A DNA stretch of 7,175 bases from JALHRI01 sp044351685 (lineage in GTDB: Bacteria > Pseudomonadota > Alphaproteobacteria > Rickettsiales > UBA3002), in assembly GCA_044351685.1 (NCBI GenBank), contig JBILFK010000077.1, positions 1 to 7,175 on the forward strand, written 5' to 3'. Below are positions 1 to 6,898 of this stretch, piece after piece. The first letter of the stretch is position 1, and every line of letters begins with the position of its first letter. Below the pieces are notes generated by a model that had not been told where the DNA came from, did not search any database, and saw only the letters and a program-made list of their open reading frames with translations. Made by a program: the position numbers and the translations under genes.

Positions 1-871
1 TTACAAGTTTTGGCCAGCGCCGATGCAACCAGAACCACTGGGCAGGATTTTCCTGAATCCAGCCGCTTATTACCGCGTTCATTTGAGTGAGGTAGGTGAT
101 TTCGCGTTGCTGCGCATCGGCTTGCGGTTCCGGAACGGCAAGGGGTGGGTAGATGGTTACCCGGAACTGGTGGCCAGAAATACGTTCGGCACGCACAGGA
201 ATGGCCGGCAAACCATATTTCAGTGCTAATTTGGCAGGCGAAGGCGATGTCATGGCAGGCGTACCTAGAAATGGCACCGCCACCCCCGTATTATCTTTTT
301 GATCAATCAGAATGCCAATCGATTCACGTCGCCGTATGGCGGCAAGCACACCTTTGGCGCCTTCGGCACCTTTGCCGTAATGCCCCAGCGTGTAGCTGCG
401 GCGAATGCGATCAATGATGCGATCGGTGAGCGGGTTATTGGGCGGCCGATATACCAGATGTAATGGCAAACCGCATAGTTGAATGGCTTTTGGTGCCAGT
501 TCCCAATTGCCAAAATGCCCAGAAATAAACAAGGCTGATTTGCCCGATGCTTTCACCGCTTCGACATGTTCGCGGCCGATAATTTCGATATGTGCATCAA
601 GGTTCCCCGCCATCAGATGCGGGTATTCGGCAATGACCCGCCCCAGATTATCCCACATGGCGCGAATGACATTTTGGCGCTCAGCAGCATTCAGCTGAGG
701 CATGTGTGTGGTAAGCTGTGCTTCGGCAAGTGCGCTGCGCCGCATGCGTACCCCAATGCTGCGCGCAAACCAGCCACCAAAGCTCGATGCCATGCGCAGC
801 GGCACACGCCGTATGATGGCAAGAAAACTAACGACCAGCAGATATTCGAGGGTAAATTTAACGCGCCGCAT
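1..871 (-). CDS. lpxL: LpxL/HtrB-family lipid A late acyltransferase (3' end cut by window)
   Basis: Inner-membrane acyltransferase that adds a secondary acyl chain to Kdo-lipid A from an acyl carrier protein donor (family knowledge). I translated 290 codons by hand from the ATG at 871-869 to the window edge with no stop. The N-terminus (residues 6-35) is hydrophobic with basic residues, as in membrane-anchored LpxL proteins. Residues 116-125 (ISGHFGNWEL) hold the family HX4(D/E) catalytic motif, H119 and E124. Residues 187-194 (ILIDQKDN) and 279-286 (WFWLHRRW) are further family landmarks; the latter lies close to the C-terminus, so only a few residues should be missing (E. coli LpxL is about 306 aa). 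The start overlaps the end of lpxK by 14 nt and lacks a clear Shine-Dalgarno, so translation probably depends on coupling to lpxK. LpxL, LpxM and LpxP subtypes, and acyl-chain choice, cannot be told apart here. Confidence 0.93.
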   Translation of the reverse strand, partial: MRRVKFTLEYLLVVSFLAIIRRVPLRMASSFGGWFARSIGVRMRRSALAEAQLTTHMPQLNAAERQNVIRAMWDNLGRVIAEYPHLMAGNLDAHIEIIGREHVEAVKASGKSALFISGHFGNWELAPKAIQLCGLPLHLVYRPPNNPLTDRIIDRIRRSYTLGHYGKGAEGAKGVLAAIRRRESIGILIDQKDNTGVAVPFLGTPAMTSPSPAKLALKYGLPAIPVRAERISGHQFRVTIYPPLAVPEPQADAQQREITYLTQMNAVISGWIQENPAQWFWLHRRWPKLV

Positions 872-1838
872 GCGGTAGCCGTTCGAGTAAAAATTGTAGC
901 ACGGTTTCGGGTTGGCGGAAGCGTAGCGCCACCGGTAGGCTATGGCAGTGTTTGCGCATCTCGGTTGGCAGCCGCACCCAATCTTTTTCGGTGGTGACTA
1001 AGCGGGCGTTATTGTGCTGTGCTTCATTCAGCAGCATCTGCAATTCGCTATCGCTATAGGGGTGATGATCGGCGAATGCATGGTGTGAAACAATAGTTGC
1101 ACCTAATTGCGTGAGGCTTGCAAAAAACTTTTCAGGGCGCGCAATGCCAGCAAATGCAATCAGTGGTTTTTCATAGAGAAACCCAACATCGCCGACCGGC
1201 ACAATATCACCGTACAGCACCGGCATGGCTGGCGGAATACGCGCTTTCATCAGGTGCTGATCATCACCGATAAACACGATGCCATCGACACGTTTCAATG
1301 CACTTCGCAGCGATTCGCGCAGCGGGCCAGCGGGCAATAATTTGCCGTTACCCGTGCCGTAGGCGCCATCAATGACAAGCAGGTTGATGTCTTTGTGTAG
1401 CGGGTGGTGTTGTAATGCATCGTCGCAGAGCAATAAATTGGCGCCTGCAGCAATCGCATGCTGAGCACTGCGGGTACGCTTCGGGAACACCCAAGTGGGT
1501 GCAGCGCGGGCAAGCAGCAAAGCTTCATCGCCGACATCGCGGGCGCTGTGCAATTTGGGGTTTACCTTGATTGGTGCTGGTAGCGTTGCACCATAGCCGC
1601 GCGAAAGAATATGCGGCTGGTAGCCCATGGCTTTCACCAGCTCGGTGAGGGCCATGACGGTGGGGGTTTTACCGGCACCCCCAGCCACAATATTGCCCAC
1701 CGAAATTACCGGTGCACCAGCGCGTGCCGAGGGCGTGAATGCACGATGCAACCGAGCTGCACATTGATACAGCACACTTAACGGCGTGAGCAGTAATGCC
1801 GTGGATGAAGCGCCTTGCCACCAGCGAGGAATCTTCAT
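858..1838 (-). CDS. lpxK: Tetraacyldisaccharide 4'-kinase LpxK
   Basis: Transfers the ATP gamma-phosphate to the 4' position of the tetraacyl disaccharide to make lipid IVA, at the cytosolic face of the inner membrane. The 326-residue length is normal for the family. Residues 5-30 form the hydrophobic N-terminal anchor. Residues 46-60 (SVGNIVAGGAGKTPT) are the P-loop, with K57 and T58, in the distinctive LpxK form VGNxxxGGxGKTP. Residues 79-83 (SRGYG) are conserved. Residues 138-150 (CDDALQHHPLHKD) match the DDxLQH motif carrying the paired acidic residues D139/D140. Residues 252-261 (HHAFADHHPY) and 282-291 (TTEKDWVRLP) match C-terminal family blocks. The start is fixed by a 4-nt ATGA overlap with the waaA stop and a TGAGGG ribosome site 6 nt upstream. 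It sits between waaA and the lpxL-type gene, agreeing with its step in the Raetz pathway. Confidence 0.97.
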   Translation of the reverse strand: MKIPRWWQGASSTALLLTPLSVLYQCAARLHRAFTPSARAGAPVISVGNIVAGGAGKTPTVMALTELVKAMGYQPHILSRGYGATLPAPIKVNPKLHSARDVGDEALLLARAAPTWVFPKRTRSAQHAIAAGANLLLCDDALQHHPLHKDINLLVIDGAYGTGNGKLLPAGPLRESLRSALKRVDGIVFIGDDQHLMKARIPPAMPVLYGDIVPVGDVGFLYEKPLIAFAGIARPEKFFASLTQLGATIVSHHAFADHHPYSDSELQMLLNEAQHNNARLVTTEKDWVRLPTEMRKHCHSLPVALRFRQPETVLQFLLERLPHAAR

Positions 1839-3103
1839 GCGCCACCCTCACCCAGCAAGGTGATTGCAGAGGCAACGATGCTAGCCGTCGCGCCCGATTG
1901 TGATGCGGCAAACGTTTCGGCATTGTGCGCTAGCTGCGCAGTGCGCGTGGCATCGCCAAACAGCAATTCTACTTCCCATGCCAATGCATGCGCATCGCGC
2001 ACTATTCTCACGGCATCTGCGGCTTGCATGGCCTCAAAAATGGGGGCGAAATTATGCGTGTGTGTGCCGCTGAGAATCGCGCAGTGCAATCGTGCTGGCT
2101 CGAGCGGGTTATGCCCACCATGTGGCATCAGCGAACCACCCACAAACGCGATCGGGGCGCAGGCATACAAGGTGCCAAGTTCGCCCATGGTATCGGCAAG
2201 ATACAGCTCGCTGCTGGCGGTGATGGGCTCGAGCAGGCTACGCCGTGCAAACGCCATATTTTGTGTGCGCAACAAGGTAGCAATCGTATCGCCGCGTGCT
2301 GCATGGCGCGGCACCAGAATGGTGAGTAAATTCGGGTAGTTGAGTTTCAGGCGTTGATGCGCCGCTACCACCATTGCTTCTTCGCCTTCGTGGGTGCTGG
2401 CAGCAACCCATACGGGGCGCGCGCCTATTTGCTGCTTTAAGGTCGCAAGCGCGTTACTATCCGTGCTTAATGCAGAAGCATCAAATTTGAGGTTACCGGC
2501 GATACGCACATCGATGGCACCTAAACTGCGCAAACGTGCGGCATCGTCTTCGCTGCCTGCAAATATCGCATCAAAACAGTTCAGCAGGCGCGCGGCAATT
2601 CCACGAAAGCGCTGCCAGCGCCGGTAGCTTTTACCCGAGATGCGCGCGTTCACCAGCAGCATGGGAATATGCCGATGGCTGGTTTCCATCAGCAGCACCG
2701 GCCAGAATTCGCTTTCCACCCACACGGCTAAATGTGGCCGCCACCGCGAAAGAAAGCGCCCAACATAGCGGCTGACATCGAGCGGCACATACTGATGGGT
2801 AAGGTAGGGTTTGCTGTGCGATGCAATCAGCGCCGCCGAGGTGCGCGTGCCGGTGGTAATGAGCATATGGTGGGTGGGCAGTGCTTCATGCAGCGCATCG
2901 ATGAGTGGCAGCACCGATTGCGCTTCACCAACACTGGCCGCATGCAGCCACACGATCGGCGCGGCAGGCACCAGCGCATCGCTGATGCCGTAACGTTCTT
3001 CAAGGCGCGCGATATCTTCTTTGCCACGCTTCGCGCGGCGCGCAAGCCATAGCGGCAATAACGGTGAAAGCAATGTGGTGGCGGTGCGGTAAAGACGATA
3101 CAT
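1835..3103 (-). CDS. waaA: 3-deoxy-D-manno-octulosonic acid (Kdo) transferase WaaA/KdtA
   Basis: GT-B glycosyltransferase (family GT30) that transfers Kdo from CMP-Kdo onto lipid IVA at the inner membrane. I chose the ATG at 3103 (422 aa). It forms a TAATG overlap with the preceding stop and starts directly with the usual hydrophobic N-terminal segment. It also places the conserved HAASVGE motif at residues 54-60, so the catalytic glutamate is E60, the same number as in E. coli (425 aa). The frame stays open to another ATG at 3133, giving 432 aa, but those ten residues (MRCAVRGCRV) do not look like family sequence. Other landmarks are ERYGI (36-40), NARIS (152-156), GNLKFD (203-208), VPRH (264-267) and GGSLMPHGGHNPLEPA (322-337), the nucleotide-sugar binding block of the C-terminal domain. 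Whether one, two or more Kdo units are added cannot be read from sequence. Confidence 0.96.
   Translation of the reverse strand: MYRLYRTATTLLSPLLPLWLARRAKRGKEDIARLEERYGISDALVPAAPIVWLHAASVGEAQSVLPLIDALHEALPTHHMLITTGTRTSAALIASHSKPYLTHQYVPLDVSRYVGRFLSRWRPHLAVWVESEFWPVLLMETSHRHIPMLLVNARISGKSYRRWQRFRGIAARLLNCFDAIFAGSEDDAARLRSLGAIDVRIAGNLKFDASALSTDSNALATLKQQIGARPVWVAASTHEGEEAMVVAAHQRLKLNYPNLLTILVPRHAARGDTIATLLRTQNMAFARRSLLEPITASSELYLADTMGELGTLYACAPIAFVGGSLMPHGGHNPLEPARLHCAILSGTHTHNFAPIFEAMQAADAVRIVRDAHALAWEVELLFGDATRTAQLAHNAETFAASQSGATASIVASAITLLGEGGA
1845..1850 (-). promoter_or_regulatory. Shine-Dalgarno TGAGGG for lpxK
   Basis: TGAGGG sits within the last codons of waaA, 6 nt upstream of the lpxK ATG at 1838, which itself overlaps the waaA stop as ATGA. 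Together these fix the lpxK start. Confidence 0.7.
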
Positions 3104-3789
3104 TACGCGACAACCCCTGACTGCGCATCGCATTGCTGCATCGCGCGCGTAATGGCATCGCTTAGCGCAGCGCTTGCGGCAGCAATGCCTGCATCATCTT
3201 GCCCGGGCGCCACATGCATGGGTGGTTCTGCACAAAAAATAATGCGGCCAAAGGGTTTGGGCATCATGAAATGATCCCAGCTTTTTTTAAACCGCCATGC
3301 CCGCGTGGTCGAAAAACTTACGGGAATAATCGGCAAGCCAGTAACCATTGCTAAATGTGCGGCGCCATGTGCAGCCACATAGGCAGGCCCACGTGGGCCA
3401 TCGGGCGTGATGGCGATGTTGTGGCCGACAGCGGCTTCCTGCCGCAGCCCAAGCAAGGCTTCGGCCCCACCCTTATTGCTGGAACCACGCACCACATCAA
3501 TGCCCAATCTTGCCATCACATTGGTGAGAAGGGTGCCGTCGCGGTGATGCGAAATCAGTACCTTCATGCCACGATTTTTGGGACGCAAGAATGCATGCAC
3601 AATCATGCGCCCATGCCAGAAACAAAAAATGGCCTGTTGCTCGCCACTGAAATATGGCGCCACAGTTTCAGGGAACATAAAGGTTTTTCTGCTGCTGGCG
3701 TAAATTAGCCGCAGGCACAGCACCATGAGGAATGCCAGAACATGCGCCGTGAATGGCAGCTTCAAAAGTTTTTTGCCAAGCGATTTCAC
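3103..3789 (-). CDS. DUF374 lysophospholipid acyltransferase-like protein (possible LpxJ-type lipid A acyltransferase)
   Basis: A 228-residue protein of the DUF374 branch of the LPLAT acyltransferase superfamily. A hydrophobic N-terminus (residues 11-31) suggests an inner-membrane anchor. Family blocks seen are FWHGRM (57-62), SHHRDGTLL (80-88), RGSSNKGGAEAL (101-112) and ITPDGPRGPAY (127-137). The canonical HX4(D/E) motif is absent: the nearest match is H81/H82 with D84. DUF374 members in epsilonproteobacteria (LpxJ) are reported to be late acyltransferases of lipid A, and this gene lies between msbA and waaA, so a role in lipid A acylation is a reasonable inference. Which position it acylates, and whether it acts before or after Kdo, are unknown. 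The start is GTG, set by a GTGA overlap with the msbA stop and an AGGAGG ribosome site. Confidence is high for the family and moderate for the LpxJ-like role. Confidence 0.9.
   Translation of the reverse strand: MKSLGKKLLKLPFTAHVLAFLMVLCLRLIYASSRKTFMFPETVAPYFSGEQQAIFCFWHGRMIVHAFLRPKNRGMKVLISHHRDGTLLTNVMARLGIDVVRGSSNKGGAEALLGLRQEAAVGHNIAITPDGPRGPAYVAAHGAAHLAMVTGLPIIPVSFSTTRAWRFKKSWDHFMMPKPFGRIIFCAEPPMHVAPGQDDAGIAAASAALSDAITRAMQQCDAQSGVVA
3114..3118 (-). promoter_or_regulatory. Probable Shine-Dalgarno AGGGG for waaA
   Basis: AGGGG lies 10 nt upstream of the ATG at 3103, inside the 3' end of the DUF374 gene. It favours 3103 over the upstream in-frame ATG at 3133, since it would lie inside the coding region of the longer form. 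Spacing is a little long, so the support is moderate. Confidence 0.5.
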
Positions 3790-5552
3790 GCGGCCTCCTG
3801 CGAGGCGAATTGCTGCTGGTAAAGCGCTTTATAGACACCATCGCGCGCCAATAGCTCGCTGTGTGTTCCTTGCTCAAGGATGCGGCCCTCGCCAAGCACT
3901 ACAATACTATCGACATTGCGAATGGTCGAAAGTCGGTGCGCAATCACCAACGTGGTGCGGGCATGCATCATCGATTCCAGCGCTTCCTGAACGTGTTGTT
4001 CGGAGGCGGTATCGAGTGCGGAGGTAGCCTCATCGAGCAGCAAAATGGGGGCGTTTTTCAAGATGGCGCGGGCAATGGAAATGCGCTGGCGTTGGCCGCC
4101 CGAAAGTCGTAAACCCTGCGAGCCAACCTGCGTATCGTAGCCTTGCGGCAATTCCATAATAAATTCATGCGCGTGGGCGCGGGTGGCGGCATCGATGATT
4201 TCTTCGCGCGTGGCATCGAGTCGGCCATAGAGAATATTGTTGTACACCGTATCATCGAATAGCATCACTTCCTGACTGACAAGCGCCATGGCGCTGCGCA
4301 GCGATGTGAGCGTGACATGGCGAATATCCTGCCCATCGATCGTGATGCGCCCTGCCTGCGGATCATAGAAGCGCAGTAATAATTGCATCAGCGTGCTTTT
4401 GCCGCCGCCCGATGCGCCCACCAGCGCCACCGATGTACCCGCCGCAATGCGTAGCGACACATCAAACAACCCTGCCTGTGAGTTGGGGTAGGTGAAGCGC
4501 AAATGCTCAAGTGCAATATCGCCGCGCGTGACATTCAGCGGTTGTGCATCGTCGCGGTTGCGAATGGCAGGCTTGGTATCGATGACCGCATAAAAACGCG
4601 CAGCAGCGGCTAGGCCTTCCTGCATCTGGGTGTTCAGACCAGCAATCACTTTTACTGGGCGAAACGCCATGAGCATCGCCGTGATAAACGAGAAGAATGC
4701 CCCAGGCGACGTATGCCCATGCAACACTTGCATACCGCCATACCAGATCACGCCAGCAATCGCGAAACCCGAAAGCATACTAAGCAGTGGGCCCGACATA
4801 ATTTGAATGCGCGCGGCTTTGGCATAGAGTTTGAACAACGCATTGATCGAATCGCGCACGCGTGCGGCTTCATGTTCTTCGCGTACGTAAGCTTTCACCA
4901 CGCGCACACCGCGCAACGTATCATCAAGCTGGCCAGTAAATTCGCTAAGGCGCGATTGCGTGCTGCCTGCTACTTTGCGCATACGGCGGCCAAGTTTTAA
5001 CACGGGAAGCACCGCAAACAGCAACACAAAAAATGCACCGATCGCCATTTCCCAGCCCTGATAAAACATGACGCCGACCAGAAAAATCAGGCTCAGTGAT
5101 TCTTTTACGAAGCCGGTGAGTACAGTGGAAACCGTGTTACGCATCAGCATGATATCGTTGGTAAGGCGTGATATCAGTTTGCCAGAAGATTGCTGCTGAT
5201 GTTCAGCAATATCGGCATGCAGCAAATGCGCGAACAGATCGCCCTGCATATCAGAAACCACGCGTTGCCCCGTATAGCGTAACCAGTAGGATTGCCCATA
5301 ATCGGCGAGCCCATTCAGGAAGGTTAGCACCAGCAGTAGCAGCGGCAGGGCTATCAGAAGTTCAGCATTTTTTTTCAGGAAAATATCATCGAGCACCGGC
5401 TGCATCATATAGGCATTCGCCGCCGTGGTAGCCGCCATTACCATCATGCAAGCGGCAGCACCAAACAGCCGCATGCGGTAATGCCGCACATAATCGCGCA
5501 CTACACGCTGATACAGCGTGCCGCGCAGCATGGTATCGAGCAAGTTTCCCAT
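3786..5552 (-). CDS. msbA: MsbA-type lipid A ABC exporter (fused membrane and ATPase domains)
   Basis: Half-transporter of 588 residues, expected to work as a homodimer and flip lipid A-core from the inner to the outer leaflet of the inner membrane. The N-terminal half is a type I exporter membrane domain with about six hydrophobic spans, roughly at 28-50, 64-84, 143-165, 168-188, 251-279 and 282-306. The ATPase domain (about 345-580) is intact: Walker A GASGGGKST (379-387), Q-loop Q427, X-loop region VGSQG (476-480), signature LSGGQ (483-487), Walker B ILLLDE with D507 and the catalytic E508, D-loop SALD (511-514) and H-loop H539. The start forms a TAATG overlap with the pmbA stop. Type I exporters look alike, so the substrate is assigned from context: it is flanked by DUF374, waaA, lpxK and lpxL genes. 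A general lipid or drug exporter is the alternative. Confidence 0.93.
   Translation of the reverse strand: MGNLLDTMLRGTLYQRVVRDYVRHYRMRLFGAAACMMVMAATTAANAYMMQPVLDDIFLKKNAELLIALPLLLLVLTFLNGLADYGQSYWLRYTGQRVVSDMQGDLFAHLLHADIAEHQQQSSGKLISRLTNDIMLMRNTVSTVLTGFVKESLSLIFLVGVMFYQGWEMAIGAFFVLLFAVLPVLKLGRRMRKVAGSTQSRLSEFTGQLDDTLRGVRVVKAYVREEHEAARVRDSINALFKLYAKAARIQIMSGPLLSMLSGFAIAGVIWYGGMQVLHGHTSPGAFFSFITAMLMAFRPVKVIAGLNTQMQEGLAAAARFYAVIDTKPAIRNRDDAQPLNVTRGDIALEHLRFTYPNSQAGLFDVSLRIAAGTSVALVGASGGGKSTLMQLLLRFYDPQAGRITIDGQDIRHVTLTSLRSAMALVSQEVMLFDDTVYNNILYGRLDATREEIIDAATRAHAHEFIMELPQGYDTQVGSQGLRLSGGQRQRISIARAILKNAPILLLDEATSALDTASEQHVQEALESMMHARTTLVIAHRLSTIRNVDSIVVLGEGRILEQGTHSELLARDGVYKALYQQQFASQEAA
3794..3799 (-). 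promoter_or_regulatory. Perfect Shine-Dalgarno AGGAGG for the DUF374 gene
   Basis: AGGAGG lies inside the last codons of msbA (reading CAG GAG GCC GCG TGA), 4 nt before the GTG at 3789. It is the strongest ribosome site seen in the window. It supports the GTG start and may offset both the weaker initiation codon and the rather short spacing. Confidence 0.8.
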
Positions 5553-6889
5553 TAGGTGCCTGCCACGGTCATGCGGGCCACAAGTAAGGTTGGCGCGTTG
5601 GTGGCATAGTGAAACTGCACATCATTGGCCGGGGTGAGGCCAGCAAACATCTCACGCAAATTCCCTGCAATCGTTACTTCACTTACGGCTTCGCGCCGTT
5701 CGCCGTTCACATACAGAAAGCCCGATGCGCCCTGCGAATAATCGCCGGTAATCAGGTTGACGCCGTGGCCAAAAGTTTCAGTGACATAAAACACCGTACC
5801 CGCGTTTTTTAACAATGCTTCGGGCGTTTGGCTGCCTGCAGCAATATACAAGTTGCTGGGCGAAGGGTGGGGTGCTGAAGAAAGCCCACGGCTGGCATGG
5901 CCGGTGGTGGCAAGCCCCAGCTGATTCGCCGAGCGCGTATCAAGGAGCCAGCTGGTGAGCACGCCTTTATCAATGAAATGGCGCTTTTCAGGGGCAACAC
6001 CTTCGGCATCAATCGGGCGCGAACCCAACCCACGTTTCATTAGTGGGTCATCGATGATGGTAACGTGCGGCGCGAAAATCTGTGTGCCCATGGCATCTTT
6101 AAGGAAACTGGTGCCGCGTGCAATGGCACTGCCGTTAATGGCGCTGGCGAAGGCCGAAACAAGGCTTTTCGCCACCCGCGGATCAAACGCGATCGGCATG
6201 GTTTGCGAAGCAATTTTGGTGGGGTTCAGCTTGGCCAATGTACGCGTGGCGGCTTCGCGGCCCAGTTCGCCCGCATCAGGAAGTTCCGAAGCGAAGCGCG
6301 TGGTGCGGTAAGCATAATCGCGTTGCATGGCATCGCCTTCGCCGGCAATCAGCGAAAGTGAAAGGCTGCTGTAGGTTTGCCGATATGCGGCGGCCACGCC
6401 GTGCGAACTGGCAAGCGCCACATGGCTGGCACTGAAGCTGGCATCGGCGCCTTCGCTGTTACGAATGCCCGGCACCTCGCGCCCGGCTGCTTCGCAGGCT
6501 TTGGCACGCGCCAGCAACATATCGATGCTGGGCTCGAGCGCATCGACCAATTCAAGATCAGGGAGTGATTTGGCAAGCCGCGTGCTATCGGCAAGTGCTG
6601 CATACGCATCGGGCGGGGCGACGCGGGCGATAGCGATGGCGCTTTCCACCAATTTTGCAAGTCCGGCTTCGCTGAGATCGGCGGTGGAAAGGGTTGCCGA
6701 AGATTCGCCGCAAAACACGCGCAACCCTACGCCTTGCGATTCGGCGCGCTCGATGGTTTCGGGCACGCCAAGGCGTATACCGGCATTGAGCTGGCTGCTG
6801 GCGGTAACGATGGCATCGACGGCGTCGGCGCCGGCTTTTTGGGCGCGGGCGACAAGCGCGGTTGCCGTTTCAAGATGATGATATTCCAT
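5552..6889 (-). CDS. pmbA: PmbA/TldE family protein (TldD/E protease partner subunit)
   Basis: A 445-residue member of the TldD/PmbA (U62) family. In E. coli, TldD and TldE (PmbA) form a cytoplasmic metalloprotease that matures microcin B17 and degrades the CcdA antitoxin; TldD carries the HExxxH zinc site and PmbA does not. This protein has no HExxxH anywhere, so it is the PmbA/TldE type. Family signatures in the C-terminal half are SSAPHPSPSNLYIAAG (337-352), TETFGHGVNLITGDYSQGAS (370-389) and VSEVTIAGNLREM (402-414). The N-terminal domain contains SQGVGLRVF (51-59), typical of the family. No tldD lies in the window. The ATG at 6889 is 9 nt after the methyltransferase stop and has no recognisable Shine-Dalgarno; it was chosen because it gives a full-length N-terminal domain. 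A link to lipid A is not implied by the family; the gene is probably a co-transcribed neighbour. Confidence 0.95.
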   Translation of the reverse strand: MEYHHLETATALVARAQKAGADAVDAIVTASSQLNAGIRLGVPETIERAESQGVGLRVFCGESSATLSTADLSEAGLAKLVESAIAIARVAPPDAYAALADSTRLAKSLPDLELVDALEPSIDMLLARAKACEAAGREVPGIRNSEGADASFSASHVALASSHGVAAAYRQTYSSLSLSLIAGEGDAMQRDYAYRTTRFASELPDAGELGREAATRTLAKLNPTKIASQTMPIAFDPRVAKSLVSAFASAINGSAIARGTSFLKDAMGTQIFAPHVTIIDDPLMKRGLGSRPIDAEGVAPEKRHFIDKGVLTSWLLDTRSANQLGLATTGHASRGLSSAPHPSPSNLYIAAGSQTPEALLKNAGTVFYVTETFGHGVNLITGDYSQGASGFLYVNGERREAVSEVTIAGNLREMFAGLTPANDVQFHYATNAPTLLVARMTVAGT

Positions 6890-6898
6890 AGGGTGGTT

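Noticed and set aside
1..3. The window opens with TTA, which reads TAA on the minus strand and might be taken as the stop of the lpxL-type gene.
   Set aside because: From the ATG at 871 the codon boundaries fall at 2-4 (GTA, Val), so this TAA is out of frame and the gene continues past the edge.
566..997. A 143-codon plus-strand open frame across the lpxL/lpxK junction.
   Set aside because: It is antisense to two well-supported enzymes and has no recognisable motif or ribosome site.
1815..2339. A 174-codon open frame on the plus strand.
   Set aside because: It lies antisense to waaA, which has full family motifs. Its translation is Cys/Ala/Ser-rich with no recognisable domain, as expected of a shadow frame.
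6465..6878. A 137-codon plus-strand open frame opposite the start of pmbA.
   Set aside because: It is low in complexity and Ala/Ser/Arg-rich, mirroring pmbA codon usage in the opposite frame. No domain is recognisable.
6890..6898. The 9-nt gap between the methyltransferase and pmbA as a promoter or terminator site.
   Set aside because: It is too short, and no hairpin with a T-run or promoter elements could be seen around it.
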